Source: Diplonema papillatum (taxonomy: Eukaryota; Euglenozoa; Diplonemea; Diplonemida; Diplonemidae). Taken from it: a stretch of DNA of 64,000 bases. Of this stretch, positions 18,260-31,345 are shown piece by piece. Both the position numbers and the translations under genes were made by a program. Each line of letters starts with the position of its first letter. Position 1 is the stretch's first letter. Where the stretch lies: assembly GCA_030068145.1 (NCBI GenBank), contig JAPJBO010000140.1:124001-188000 (forward strand), given 5' to 3'. The notes beneath the pieces are model-generated. The model ran no database searches. It worked only from the letters and a program-made list of their open reading frames with translations, and was not told the DNA's origin.

Positions 18260-20474
18260 ACGTTGTTCCTCAATTAAGCAGGGGTTTATGCACCCGCGGA
18301 TTCCTTAATCCACTGAGCGACCCGTGGGAGGCTCTCCACAGTCACGGCTGCATGTGCAAATGCCGCTCAGGTTTCACCTACTGCCCGCTTAGGTTTGGTT
18401 CCGACCCCATATAAACCCCTGCAATTGAGAGTTTCGCAAAAGAAGTGTCAGAAATAAATGGAGGTGGGGGGGGGGAGAAAATAACACACCGCAGCTGGGC
18501 TCGATACAGTTCGAGCTCGCACTTGCGCAGTTCAAGCTCGCGGAGTCAAAGTACATTACCCCCAAGCCCTTCCCCCACCCTTCCTCCCAACCCAACAGCC
18601 TCTTTAACCGGAGACTCTAATACCACTGGCTTTGTAAAACCTCAAAAATGCGAGGTTTTCTTTCTGGGGGGAATCCAACGGCACGCTCCTCGAAAAAAGT
18701 GAGAGCCGTGCTATGGGTGCTAGCTTCAAATAAGCGAAAAGAGCCGGAAACCCAAAACCCGAAACCTGGCAACCCTTCGTAGCATACTCCAAGCTTGAAG
18801 GTTGCTCAGGGTGGCGAGCCAGTTCGGAAAAGAAGGGCTGTATGTCGATCGACAGATGCCTTGAAACCCCCAAGAATTCCTTTTTCCTTCCCCCGTTCCC
18901 TCGCCCACACCATGTACTTGCATGACAAGTAACCCTTTCGGATGACGAGTATTTTAGAGATCGCCCAGGCTTCCTTTGAAGTACTCATATCATTGAATGA
19001 GCTTGTCATTGCACTCGTCCGATTACAAGTACATGTGCTTGTCATCGGACAAGAACAAGGTACTTGTCGTAATATTATGTATAATTTGTCCAGTGTGGTC
19101 GACACCGCGCACTCGCTGAGCAATCAATGACACAAGTCGATGATTTGGGAAAAAGCATTTACCTGGCCGAAAAGACCCACCCCGCCTCAACTGTCAACCA
19201 GAGACCTAAAACCGCCGGCTAAAGCAAAGAAACAGTCCGGGAAAGGTGACGCAAGACAACGGCTTTCCTCCAGCTTTTTCTTTTTCGTATTCGCTTTTTC
19301 CCGAGTCTTCTTGCTCTTTCTGTCTTCGACAACTACGCTTTTAGCCTCAAGGGGGTTGAGCTGAACACCAGCACAAGCAGAAAGACATCCATCCGCTGTA
19401 GAGCGATTGCGAAGGTGCAAGCTCTAAACAGAAGTATGGATGATGAGTGATGGAGGCACGGTCAAATGGCCTAAAATGACCAAAAGGGGGAGAGGCATAT
19501 AGAACGCCCAACTGGCACTCAACCCCAGAAGGTCCCCTAGAAACATTCTCAAGCATTACGGCCCTACGACCGATGCCTGCTGCTTGCTCTGCCTCTTCCG
19601 CTTGACCCTTTTCTCTCCCTGTCTTTCCTCTTCCCACTGTCTTGCACCAGCCCCACCTCTGCTCTTCGGTCATCGTTGATCAGGAGACATGAACTAACCG
19701 AAGCGGGCACCTCGTCGTAGGGCATCGTGCGCAGTTAGGCTTCCACGGCTGGGAGGCAGCAGAACACAGAAACAAAACGGAGTTTGTTCGAAGCCAACAA
19801 CGTAGCAGGTCACCCCGAAGCTGAACATGTCGAAAAGAAAGTGCTGTCACCTGCAAGCATGGTAGATCTTCTCAGCAAATACGCAATTTAACGGCGCCAG
19901 CAGCATCTTTTGTCGATATGAACGACGACGCACAAGGTTCAATATGTAGAACAGGACGTGGACGGGCGAGCTTCTTTCTAGACTGTTTCTCTTGCCAACT
20001 TCGAACATCGCGACGTTGCCCTGTGTGTGTGTGTGGAGTATCTGTTGTTTTGGAAGTCAGGGGCGAGACCAGGCAAACCTTGTGCGCTAGCTTCGTTTAA
20101 CCATGACTCAAATACGCAAAGCTTTTCCCAGATTCTCGCTTTCAATTCATCAACCCTGTTGCAATTATAATCACCGTTTCTGCCGATGTGACCTTCTCCA
20201 AACGATGGAAAGAAGAAGCTCGAGACAACCTCGAAAGAGAGCTGCTTGCGGTCCCGGGATCCAAGCCGAAACCCTCGCAGTGGGCGCGTTTTGCCCTTCC
20301 GGCGGGCGGACATCTTCCTGCAGCCGTTCGGCTCCCGGCGGCGCAAAGCCATTGCCTTTTCAATGCTGCGCGTTGCCATCTTTTCTTTTTTTACACAGGC
20401 GTCAGCTTGGAAGGAAATGCTCGACAATAACTGCCTGACAAAGAACCGAAGGGATCCCAAGTGCTGTAACTACC
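18260..20474. other. intergenic, nothing coding recognised
   Basis: It contains an S6-type short repeat remnant near 18604-18640 (CCGGAGACTCTAA) and the ACTTGTCATC palindrome cluster at 18915-19075. Open frames (up to 160 codons on the minus strand at 19978-20460) carry no recognisable motif. Confidence 0.4.
18915..19075. repeat. cluster of ACTTGTCATC-type motifs with a 32-bp hairpin
   Basis: Several direct and inverted copies of a CGATGACAAGTAC-like word occur within 160 bases. The best is an imperfect 32-bp palindrome at 19018-19049: TCCGATTACAAGTACA against the complement of TGTGCTTGTCATCGGA, 14 of 16 pairs. A related word, GTACTTGTCATCGGG, occurs alone near 25629. The function is unknown. 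Such a cluster could be protein-binding sites or a decayed foldback element. Confidence 0.65.
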
Positions 20475-20690
20475 GAACCACGTGTTGAACGGACGTGAGG
20501 TCATGCGGGTCTACCCCAACATGACAAATCGCACAAACAGGTCAAAGGTCCTGAGTGAGAAAGTAACACACGGTGGTGTAAGCGAAGAACAAATCAGATT
20601 GTGTTTGTATTGTATTTCCCCCTGTACCTCTATATTTCCTCCCATTCGGAGTCAAAGCAGCTACGTCGAGTATTTTCTTGTTCTTTCCCG
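20475..20690 (+). repeat. dispersed ~200-bp repeat, copy 1
   Basis: Begins near ACCACGTG, then GGACGTGAGGTCATGCGGGT, CAGGTCAAAGG, GGTGGTGTAAGCGAAGAACA, and CATTCGGAGTCAAAGC, ending GCTACGTCGAGTATTTTCTT. The copy at about 43300-43490 has the same order and orientation with small indels and substitutions. No coding frame is conserved between the two that I could see. Confidence 0.8.
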
Positions 20691-22607
20691 CCTGTCGGAC
20701 AACAACTGCGACGAGCCCTGTTCCTCCCGACCGCATGCCCCTTCAGCTCGGATTCTTCTTTGTTCCACATTTTCCCCAATCGTGGAGCCGTTTTTATTCT
20801 CACCAAACATGAAGGAAATGAGAAGCTCGTCGCCGCAAACCGTGGCGTTTTCACTTGCGTCCTGGATCCAGCTTTACTTACTTAACAACGATCAGGCGCT
20901 GCGTTCAACGAAAACAACTGTCTCTTCCCATCATCATTAGTTTTGAATCAGCCGCGGTTGTGCGAGTGCCGAGCTCTTATTCTATACGGAAGGACCGAAG
21001 TGTCAACAGCGCAGTGTGATCCACTGCGGACCTGTGCGTCGGTTTGATTCGTTCGTGGGCCCCTTCATCCTCCACATCGAGAAAAGCGAAGCTTCTTGTC
21101 TTGTCGTCATCTTTTCCGCTCTCTCCCTTTTCCACTTCCCCTGCACGATTTCCCAGTGCTCGTAGCGCACGGTGCCCTCTAGCCACAGAAGATGGAGTGA
21201 AAGGGGAGCGTCCACCGCTCTTTTTCGCCAGTTTCCCCCAGTTTCTTGAGGCGAAATCTTTCACTGTAGATGGAGAGGTGTCGAGCGACAAACAACCACC
21301 TGGCTACGAACTGAACTCGCGTCGCTGTTCTGTCTGGAGACGATCAACTTTCACGCTGATGAGGCCTGACGTGTTTGTGGATCGAAGGGAGCACAGAGCA
21401 GACGGGAGGCGGTGTTGAGCACACGTCATCATCCGAGCACGTTCACAAAGTCTTCCCCTCTAGCGGGATTGTAGGAGTTCCCACAGTCCCGAGCATGCTT
21501 TTCTTTCTATGCAGCTCACCTGCACAACAGCACGCAGCAGCGTCAATCCGCGACGCTATTTTTGTGCACAGTAAAATGCCCACCTTCCCTTTGGGGAATT
21601 TGACGGGAAACTAGGGCAACATCAGAGCAACCCATCCCCGGACCCCTTCGTGCGCCCTCCCGCCGAAAAAAATAATAAAGCGCCCCAACCAACTTCCTCC
21701 GCCGCCCCCCCCCGCCGCTCCCACCGTGCCCCCCAAGTCACCCGGAGACTTTAAGACACCGGGGTGTTTAAAACGAAAAGAAAGAATGATCCATAACCGT
21801 GTCCTCCGTGTGCCCTCAGCACCGTGTTTGCAAACGTTCGCGTTTCCACCCACTTCTTTTTCAACTGCCGTTATCGCGAAGATCTTTGCTCGGAAAACAT
21901 CTGCCTGCTACGTAGTCAATACATCAAACGAACAAGTGTGCACGTTTGCGTCTATCCCAATACTGGTTTCCGCTTTCTCAGGACAAAAAAAAGCCCCCCC
22001 TGCAAAAAGTGTCCCTTGCTCCTGTGAAAGCAGCGGAGACGCCTTTGTCCGGCTGCTCCTTAACTGTGTGCGACGCAATTGCAAATAAGTCGAACTTTGA
22101 GTGCGTGGGCCCCTCCGAAGGAAGGCCCGTCACGCTGGTTCCAAGCTGCTTCGCCCGGGTCTCTGGGTCGCGTCCCCCTCCTTCTCTTTGGTCGCCTGGG
22201 CTTGGATCTCGCTGGTTCGTTCGGACGAACTGCGACGCAAATGCGAGAAGGGCGACGTTCGCCGGGGGATCTCACACCTTCTGAAACCGGAACAAAACTG
22301 GCTGTGTCGGGGGGGTGTTTTCTCGAGCAACATCTTGGAAAGTGCGGCGTTTGTTTAGTTATTGTTCATACAGCCTTGAGCACGTTCGGAGCCGCCCCTA
22401 CGGTGCCCGCTTTCGTCTTTGCAGAAACCCAAGTCGCCCGCTTGGCCTGCAGTTTGCGCTCCGGGCTCGTTTCGGCTGTGTTCCTGTTTTTTTTTTTCCC
22501 GCCCGTCTGATCAGTGTTGCGGATCTGCCAACCGTCGATTGTTTTTTGTAGAAGCACCTACGCTTTGTAGAAAATACTCGAAGAGACTACCTCGAGTATT
22601 CTTGTTG
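20691..22607. other. intergenic, repeat-bearing
   Basis: No gene recognised. It holds the third copy of the propeller-flanking repeat (21355-21450) and an S6-type repeat remnant at about 21738-21775 (CACCCGGAGACTTTAAGAC). Open frames are up to 152 codons and without motifs. Confidence 0.4.
21355..21450 (+). repeat. propeller-flanking repeat, third copy
   Basis: Reads CACGCTGATGAGGCC, GCAGACGGGAGGCGGTGTTG and AGCACACGTC...CGAGCACGTTC, matching 12486-12590. It sits in DNA without a recognisable gene, so the repeat is not specific to the propeller gene. Confidence 0.6.
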
Positions 22608-22745
22608 CATGAGCACCTGCTTTGCAGGAAATGCTTGAGAAGACTGCCAGACTGCCAGTTGCGAAAGATCAAAGGAGGTAAATGTGCTGTAGCCCACACG
22701 AAACACAGGTAAATCTGGGTTTAGTGGCGGGCGTAAGCGTTCAGC
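22608..22745 (+). repeat. 'KHLLCRKYL' repeat family, copy 1
   Basis: Starts GAGCACCTGCTTTGCAGGAA and continues CTGCCAGTTGCGAAAGATCA, AAGGAGGTAAATGTGCTGTA, GAAACACAGGTAAATCTGGG and GGCGGGCGTAAGCGTTCA. It matches 44262-44465 closely, except that the 44-kb copy carries extra sequence in the middle. Further partial or diverged members are at 22985-23050, 31170-31345, 36144-36190, 40905-40975 and 43921-43960, all on the plus strand. Confidence 0.75.
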
Positions 22746-22984
22746 AACCTGCCCACGTCCCTTGTTCTCGAACGCAACCATGATGATTCAAGTTGCCGTG
22801 AGGTTCCAAAGCGAGCACCTCATTGGCACGGCTGAATAACATTTTCGCTGGATGCAAAGAAAGGGCATCTTCTTTTCGCCAGCCTGGGTTTCCGTCGACG
22901 AGCTATCCGTGAGCACCGTTTCAGATTGCGGAGGGAAAGACAAGAATTTCCCCTCCTGTATCCCTCTCCGGTCTCGATCTTGTT

Positions 22985-23050
22985 TTTTTTTTTTAAATAA
23001 GCGCCTGTTTTGTAGGAAGTACCCAAGGAGGTCGCCAGTTGCAACATTTC
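22985..23050 (+). repeat. 'KHLLCRKYL' repeat family, partial copy
   Basis: A T-run is followed by AATAAGCGCCTGTTTTGTAG, GAAGTACCCAAGGAGG and CCAGTTGCAACATTTCAAGG. This parallels the first 60 bases of the copies at 22608 and 44268. Confidence 0.55.
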
Positions 23051-23886
23051 AAGGAAGGAAAGTGAGCTGATCACACTGCAACTACGAACGAAAGTACGTG
23101 CTGTATCTTTCGACGTACGAGCGAAAGTATCTGCTGAATAGCATGAAGAGCCTCGAGGCAAGTACCTGTTTTTTCCTTCGAAATGAGCACAGGTGACACC
23201 TCTTAGAACTTTCCCACAAAGCTGAGGGTTTCCCACTGCACGCCAGAGTTGATCGCAGCCAGCCGTGGGGAGGCACTCCATGAAGAAAAAAAAGCAGTCC
23301 GCAAGAGCGTAAGCTTCGCGCCGGGGTCAGAACAGTACACAACCCCGTCCGCTCTGCCCTGTGGCTGACCGGCTCGGCTTGTGTCCAGCGCAAGCACCAA
23401 GCCCCAAGGTGTACGCCACCCCTTGACGCTTTGGTTTGGTAAATCGGTAGCCACTTGACATGTCGGCCCGTGACTCAGCAGCACCGCCGAACTCGCCAGG
23501 CTTGACTCCTGTGTAGCGGGCTTTCCCCGGGACACTTGTCACCTGCCAAGACCGGCCGGATCCAGCTGCTGCGCTATGCGAAGAAATGAAGTGGCCCCTC
23601 ACCGCTTCCTGCTACACATACATACAGTGCACGACTCCCCAGGCTTGGCTGCATTTTGCTGTTGTTCCCTGCCTGCTTCAGCCAGTGGCAGAATGAGGCG
23701 CACTCCAATTAAGGGACAGCAGGACCGCTCTTGACGGCACATCGTGACTCCCTCCGCCCCTCGGGCCACCGCCCCCGCTCTGGCCTTGTACTCTTTTTGC
23801 GCCCGAACGAAATGAAGAGGTGGGCAAAAAGTACGTGAGCTATCTTCCGTCAGACGGGATATCAAACGTTTGCGTCGCGCTACTCG

Positions 23887-23909
23887 CCCCCCCCCCCCCC
23901 CCCCCCCCC
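23887..23909 (+). repeat. 23-base cytosine run
   Basis: A homopolymer of 23 C, followed by CACACACA. Its length is likely to be unreliable in assemblies. Confidence 0.95.
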
Positions 23910-25904
23910 ACACACACTAAACCGCAGCCACTCCACAAGCGCCTACACTTTCACTTGCCAATTCATGGTATTGTGCATCGTGTAAGGACCCTGAAAATAC
24001 AAGCTCGCTCAGGAGTACGCAGTTTTCAACACATAACCTGACCACACCGCCCCCACATCGCAACATTAAACTAAGATTCCCTGCCCTCTCGCGCTTTTGG
24101 CACGAAGGTACGGCATGAACCGAAGGACGCAGTCGTAACAAAAAGAAACCACCACTGCGCTGCAGTCTCGAAGACGAAACTGTTTCTTTTTCTTACCAGG
24201 GCACCTCCTCCAGGGCTTTTCGGATCGGTCGCTGCACCTTTGAGAATCTCCGGCGGAAAAGCTAGGGTAAACCGTGTTCGGTTTCGGGTCACGCAGGATC
24301 AAGTTCCTGTCGAAGCAGAAGGCACAGCTACCTAAAGTGTCAGGACCCATGTTGGGTGGCGCATGCCAGCAGGAGGGGATATAGTACAACCGCAACCGCC
24401 GACAGCACCAACATGCAGTACAGCGTCTCGTGGTACTCGTGGTGCGCTTGCTGGTGGACAGTGTGGTTGTGTCCTGCGAGAGTGCACGCTCACCTGTCAA
24501 GTAGTCTTTTGCCCATGGATATTAGCCCAGTGATGACCATTACTTAACCGCACCCGCGTGGTACATGCTATGCGTACAACGGTATCCAGTATTTCTTTGA
24601 CAACAACGACGCCCCACGCATTTTCCTTTTAATGCACGTAGATTTCTGACGGGTGCGGGGACCTGAAACGGAAAACGAACCTCCCTCCTCCCTCCCTGGA
24701 GCGCCCTTCCTGAAACTGTTCCCTCCTTGTTTCGAGAAAGCCGGTTCACTACTACTTCCTGGAACTGCATCGAATTGCCTGCCGGTCTATCATGGTGAAC
24801 CACGGTGCACCGCGGTCTATCAGGTCCATCCCTACTCCTGGAGCTGCATAGAATTGCCAGGAGCTGTACGTTCTATCAGGAGGGGTTGGACCGGCACACT
24901 CAAAACCCTGTATTTTGGTCCCTCTGGGGCCTCGTTCTGCTGGTGAGAGGCGTGGGGTTCCCGTCCGTTCCGCCTTCGAATTCAAGTCTTCGCACTTTTT
25001 TCGCTGCATAGCGGAAGAATTCGGAAGGCGGCAAGTTGGTTGGTCTGCCAGAAGGGCAAGAAACGAGCAGGAGCTCGCGCGAAAAGAAAAAGTAAAAAAA
25101 ATGACTGCAAAGAAAAAAAGGGGGGTGGGGGGAGAGAGAATGTCGGCAACGGACTGCGCGAATATCGCCGGAAAACACAAAAATAATAAGAAACCAAAAC
25201 AAAGAACCGCGAGAATCATTCTTTCCCAAAGGGAAACCGAATTGCAACTGCGGGAAGATTGGACAGGCACACGGGCCCCGTTGGTCCAGTCGAGTAACGA
25301 ACAAGATGTGGTGCGCGTGATATACGATGCTGCGCCATTTGAAGTTAAGAAACCCCATCACAACACACAAATCAGTGCAAGAGCTTTCACCCGATTGCGG
25401 GCGTAGCGAACCTTCGAGCCCAGCGTCTGCGCGCGCTGATATCTCTCCGTTGAGACTGGCCATCTTTGCCTTGCAGGTGCGCGGGTATGCAAGTAGGCTG
25501 AAATGCGATTGTACTCGTGATAGCTACACAGTGCAGCATCCACCGACTACTTGTTTCCAACGGGATTCGATCTTCTGAGTCACGTATCCGGCATGTCTCC
25601 ACACAGCATGTTATGTCATGTGCCGTGTGTACTTGTCATCGGGCAGGCCTTCTGGGATGAGTCAGGCGCGAGACAAGCCGGCTTGCTTCGAGAGAGATGC
25701 TATTCGATTTCCGAGATTTGCACTTCAGACGAAACGTATTGCCCGAGCCCTGCGTGTCGCAGATGACCCGTGCGCTTCTGCCCTGCGGATTTGTTCTTAC
25801 CTTTCACCTGCTTTGAGACGGATCAGTGTACAAGCCGTCTAACCGGCGCTTTCGCATTCGGCCAAGGGGAGGAATCCTTGAATCCGTATCGGATCATCTG
25901 GATG

Positions 25905-25990
25905 TACTACTAGCTGCTTCGTGAGGCGACGGGAAACACTCCAGAGAGAGGGTCCCTGCACTCTCTCTCTTTCTCTGTCTCTCTCAATGA
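25905..25990 (+). repeat. dispersed repeat ending in (CT)n, copy 2 (partial)
   Basis: GTGAGGCGACGGGAAACACT, then GGGTCCCTGCACTCTCTCTC and a short interrupted CT tract followed by CAAT. This matches the end of 57165-57360. Confidence 0.55.
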
Positions 25991-26580
25991 CGGGCTAAAG
26001 ATAGTTTTCCACCTCCGTCGATGCTCCGTATAGCACATGCAGATTTCGTTCTTCGGCTACCGTGGAAGTGACGGTTAGGCGGAACACCGGCGAGCCTGAA
26101 TAAAGCAAACTGGAATGGGGTATCGGGGGTAATTTCTTGTACCGGCCTCACGCCCATTCCAACGTTCCAAGCACAATAAAGAATTTCTACCAGAATTAGA
26201 GTCTAGAAAGAAAGAGACTCCGTTCAACGTCGTGGTATCCAGGGCAAGCCCTCTAGGAATGTTCTTTCCGGAAAGACTGCGACGAATGGCGAGGGCGCAC
26301 ACAAGTTTGTGCTGGCGGTTTGCGTCAGACAACAGGGGTCTCTCGAAGTCTCTTACTTGAAAGCCAGTGGGGGCATGCATTGCGAAGTGTGAAGGTGTAC
26401 TGAAGAATCTTTGACTTGGGATGGGTACGTCCGTAAGTTTTCACAGTTTGGGGTGAACGAGATGATGCGTCCCTCGTCTGTCACTTGCTTTCTTTCAGCC
26501 GTCAACGAACATAAAGAAGGAAAATCGCAACAGCAGGACAACACCAACACTATCAGCACTACCAACACTACCAACAACAA

Positions 26581-26770
<190 letters not shown>

Positions 26771-29109
26771 CACGAAATTGAAAATGCAAACGGCAACAAA
26801 AGCTTTGACTCTAACATAGTAAGGGTCGAGATGGGGTGCAGTCTGCCTTCTCCCTCGTAATCGATTGGAAGCAGATGACAAACGAAAAACAGATCCCGAA
26901 GAGCTTTTAGAAAAAGACAAAAGGTCTCCCCCTTAAAGAAGAACCCGCGAGCCTTCTGACGACAGGAGGAGGAGGTTTTGCCGAGGTGAGAACGTACGAA
27001 ACGCATGAACCAGCGAGCGGAGAATCAGCTGGCCGGCGAAGGGCTGCGGCCGCTCCGAAAAGGAAAAAAAGAACTTACCCCGAGAAAGAAGAGGTGCCCG
27101 AACGAAACTCCGCAGCTAACTTAAAGGCAGCCGCCCCTAATATAATAGGGATAGGGCAGCAGGGTACGGTCGCGAGATTGTTACGCACCGCGTGTAGCCG
27201 TGCGCCGACGTCTTGCGATGCATCGAGAAAATTCCACCAGGCGTTGACGAGCCCGCGCCAGGATTCTTCTGCGCTGGCTGCGCGGGGGAAGTCTTTCTCA
27301 GAATTTCCCCCAGTTTCTTTTGTGCTCGTGAAGCTAGCAGCAGCAGCAGCATTCTCCTGATGCAGAAGCGAGCAGCCGACGGAGAATAACTCACGGCATT
27401 TTAAACGCTGCACAGAAGTTCCTTGCAGGTATCTGGCCGTCTCCTGGCACGGGCTCCCTACAATGCAAAACGACAAGAGAGCTCGGGTTATTATTCTGCA
27501 GTGTCTCGCAGCGCGGTGTGTGCAGTAGCATCCCCGCAAGCGCTGCCAAAGAGAGTGGGAACGAAGGGGAAGGAGAGGAAACAATCGAAACCCTCTCCCA
27601 CCCTCCGCCGCCTACCGTCAAACTGAATACTTGAAAAAAAGAATGGAAAAATAAAACACCGGCTCCTAAAAACACGAAGCAATCTACAGAAGCTGGTCCG
27701 ACGCCATGCAAGCGGCCAGACTAGCTTCGGGACGATGTCCAGGTTGGCATGCCAGTCCCAAAGCCTTCCCCCCGCCTCCGCCTTACTCTACATGCGTTCT
27801 CATTGCCATTGCTACCGGACGGACCTTAAGGGGGAGACAGAAAGAGGCAAGACGCGACAAACAAATCCTTTTGTTTTGCTTCTCAAGTTTCTACTCTCCA
27901 AGAGCCGACGGAGGTGGGAGGCTCTTGGGGAGTAGGTTCCTTCGGTTGCATGAAGAGCATCGCAATTTGAGTTCGTCTGTACGTCTTTTGCGTTCGAAAT
28001 AGCACGCTGTTCACGCACAAGCATACGTCCTGAGTTGCGTCTGGTGATGTTGTCCGTATCTCCGTGCCGGATTCACTGGATTCACTAGAGCGCACAGCCA
28101 CCAGCAACAGCCTCATAATTATCCAACTTGTCCCGGCTATCGCCAGCGATGGTCCCATTGTCCGGCCTTTCTTGCACCACGAGGACATACAACCCGGGTA
28201 GTAAAGGCGCCAAGCGGCGGGGCGTAGCGGTAGTCACCTGCCTGATGAGTGCAGAGGACAAGTTTGGACAAGCAGGCACGTGTGAACCCCCGGCCTGGCG
28301 AAGACCGCATACTATTTCACTCCTAAAGGTCGAACACTTGCGATGGGCATTAAACAGTCGTCTGGTCGCGCACCAGCCGGGTGTTCTAGCCCCGCCCCCC
28401 CCGGGGCCCAGACAAGCTCTGATACAAGGTTACAAGACAAGCGGCAGCCCTTCCTCTTGTACGGACACACCCACGTTCACTCAAAGCACTCACTGCGCAT
28501 ACTATTACACACGAGGGACGAGGTACCGACGAGTGCAACCAAACGGACAGGTGCGACCGCGGTCTTCATTGACTTGTCGAGAATCGCACGCTGGGAGCAC
28601 CGGACTGCATCGGTTAGTCGGGTCTTCTTCTCCTCACGACGGGGAGGGGCGTGTCTGTTCGGTCTTGGGTGGGAGGGATACTTTTGTGGGATCTTTTCCG
28701 ATTTCTGAGAAGATTCCTCTATGAACCTGCGGGAAAAGAACAAACCCGAACAGAAAGAAAAAGGAAAAGAGAGATTTCAACTACAAGCAACGCAAAAATA
28801 CGCTAGTGTTCATAAATTGCCCGGAAAAAGCTCAAGCAAAAGCACAGGAAAAGGAAAAGATAGCGCAAATCGATCAAAGCAAAGACGAACGTTGGTCACT
28901 GCGACTGATCGTCAGTAAATACGACATGTAGCGAGTGCAGCAAAGAGGAGAGTCCACGTGTGACACACACCATGGGGAACATGTCCGGAGTCGTTGGGGC
29001 TTGCACTGATGAACTATGTAGCGGACGAACAACAGCAACAAAAAAAGTGGTGGTTAATGATTCTGACGGGATATACACCTCTCTCGGGAGGCGTGGGGGT
29101 TCCTGTATA
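26771..29109. other. intergenic, nothing recognised
   Basis: Only short open frames (up to 198 codons at 28128-28724, plus), without motifs or homology I can name. No repeat longer than about 20 bases shared with the rest of the window was noticed. Confidence 0.4.
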
Positions 29110-29222
29110 GCACTTTCTTGTGTTAACCATGCATTGTTGGTACTAAGAATGAGTAGTTGGCAGCGTACTACATGAAACTTACCGAAGCAGGTGAGTTTCC
29201 CTAGTGCGCACAAACAAAAGAA
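29110..29222 (+). repeat. dispersed ~110-bp repeat, copy 1
   Basis: Shares TGTGTTAACCATGCATTGTT, GGTACTAA, GTAGTTGGCAGCGTACTAC, TGAAACTTACCGAAGCAGGT and CTAGTGCGCACAAACAAAA with about 50293-50398 in the same orientation, at roughly 85-90 percent identity by eye. Confidence 0.8.
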
Positions 29223-31169
29223 AGCGCCATACTAATTTTTGTTAATGTTCATGTGTCCCCGTTGTTCCGGAAGTGTTCGACAGTACAACTGTACTATTGA
29301 TAAAGGAAAAAAAAAAAACACAAAAACGAAAAAGCAAACGTGACAAGGTTTAGTTCTTGTGGTTGCAGTTTGGGGAAACTGGAGTTTGCGACATTCAGCA
29401 CCCGATACGGTCCAAATCAAGGTCCTCTAACAGTTCGCGATTAACTCTGGGCGTTCTGGAAAGCGTTGTGCTGTTGAAATTGTCGGTCAGGCTCGAAGCC
29501 AGCACACCAAGAAGCTACTCTGCTGGTCGCAACGTTCCTCGAAAAACTAAGTGTGGAAGGGTGCAGTCAAACCACCGGCTTTCTGAACCACAAATAATGC
29601 TAGAAATTGCATATGAACGCAAAGGAGAAAGAAAACGTACACCGTGGGACGCACAAGAGGCACAACGAGCGACGGGAAAGGAGGAGGGGGGAACCCGGCA
29701 AAAACGAATAAAGAACCCCCCGAAGCGCGAGCCTCGGGTAGGCTTCCTCGCTTCCTCTTTCCGCCCGAACCTTTTCACCCCGCAAATCTTGTCCGCGGCA
29801 AAGGGAAGGCAACGCAAAGCAACGGACGTCGTCATTATTTGAGTGCTGTCTTGACCGGTCGAATAGAGGGTCTGACTCAAGGAAGGCAACGCGGTTCACC
29901 TCAATCGGTCCAGCGAAGCCGAAGAGGGAACATTTTGCCTGCCTCTCTCACGGTGTCGGATAGCTAGCTCTCCCACCGTGCGCAGCAGGCAAATCGCTCC
30001 GTCAAGTCACGTCGACCGTGGATTCGCACGGCAAAGCCGTGTACGGTAGGTGCAGCGTGTAGTACCGAAAGTCTGCACCGTCATGGTCAGGAAAGTGTAG
30101 GGCAGCACACTGGCCCTCCGAGGGCTGTGGTTTGATGGAGTCAGCGTGCCCGTTTCGCCCGCTATCAACCGTAGTCAAGACCGTGAACTTGTCGTAAGCA
30201 GCAACGAGTTGGGAAGCATTTCCAGCGCGCGCGTGTGTGGACCCATCCTACCTGCGTTCGTATTTCGCACACCGAGCACCTTCTTCACGCTCGCCACCAA
30301 TCCGTTCCTGTTTCCCTTTCTGTTCGCAAAGGATCCCGATTTTGTCGAGAGGTTTTCTGCGCGAAGGAGTGGAAACGTGCAGTAAAAGACCACGGCGTAC
30401 CGTCGCGTTCCTCTTCGGCACGGCATCCGCTCGCCGGCTTGGAACCAGGCATTCTGGCATAGCAGGTCACCACAACGGCCGATGAATTTTCGGGAGCCTC
30501 CGGCGGTAGCTCTCGTGAACCAACAGTACCGAGCCCACTCCACACCGCATCGGGGTCGGTTCTGCTTGCAAAAGTGGCAGCATTGATCTTGCGAGATTTC
30601 ATTCCACGTGGTCCCCCCCCAGAGGCAGTGCTCTGCCTGACATTAAACTAAGATTTTCCCCCCATTCCCCGCGAAAAGCCCCAGCATTCCTTTTGGCGCA
30701 AACAGGGGGGAGGGCTGGATTCTTCAGGTTTTTCAGACCAAGTCACTTTCTGTTTTCTTTTGTTTTTTGTCGTTCGCCTCGCGACCAAACATGCCTTGCG
30801 AACGCCTACGAGGACTGCTTGTTGGGTGTGGATCAGCAAAAACGGTGCTCTTTTATTCGCGCCCTTCTCCTTTTTTGCCTTCGCGGGTTGCGTTATTCCA
30901 TCACACAATTGCCGCTAGAGCAAAGGGGGGGAAAGAGTTCAAGAATGTGTGACTAATTACGATCGGTCGAATGAGGAGGGTGGGAATACGCAAGCCAGGT
31001 CTACCGATACAACAACAGGGAGCACCTTCGCTTAGCTATGTATATTGTCATGTTCTCCCCATTTCCAGAACCGCAACGAACCGCGCACAGCCTGCCTTTT
31101 GTGGCTCGCAAAAGGCATGCATGCTCTCTCTCTCTCTCGCTCCTGAATGTCGTTCGGAAGTTAAACGAG
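29223..31169. other. intergenic, nothing recognised
   Basis: Holds the short dispersed motif ATTAAACTAAGATTTTCC near 30641. No gene recognised; open frames up to 161 codons have no motif. Confidence 0.4.
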
Positions 31170-31345
31170 CACTTGCAGGAATTCCTCGAGGGGTGCGAAG
31201 ATTTAAAGGAAGTACAGTGTGGTTCTTATCGGTATGCCGGTGACTCCCCACTACTGCAGCAATTGTCTCGTATCTTACAGAGGGTGATTTGTTGTAGCCG
31301 ACACGAAACACAGGTAAGTCTGGGTTTTGTGCCCGGCGTCGATGG
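31170..31345 (+). repeat. 'KHLLCRKYL' repeat family, longest open copy
   Basis: Diverged from 44262-44465 but with the same order. The plus strand is open here and reads EHLQEFLEGCEDLKEVQCGS then YRYAGDSPLLQQLS. The 44-kb copy, in the same frame, reads KHLLCGKYLRGCQLRNIKA, a stop, then CGTHRHADDSPLLQQYS. The DSPLLQQ segment is also recognisable at 40935-40975 (NDSPLVHQYS). Conservation at the peptide level suggests a transposon-derived coding region of unknown type. The open frame continues to 31442. Confidence 0.6.

Larger units (their letters stand above)
22746..26580. other. intergenic, repeat-bearing
   Basis: No gene recognised outside the repeats listed separately (22985-23050, 23887-23909, 25905-25990). 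The longest open frames (163 codons plus at 24915-25406; 187 codons minus at 24900-25463) overlap each other and show no motif. One duplicated motif, GGAGCTGCATAGAATTGCC / GGAACTGCATCGAATTGCC, occurs at about 24839 and 24761. Confidence 0.4.
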
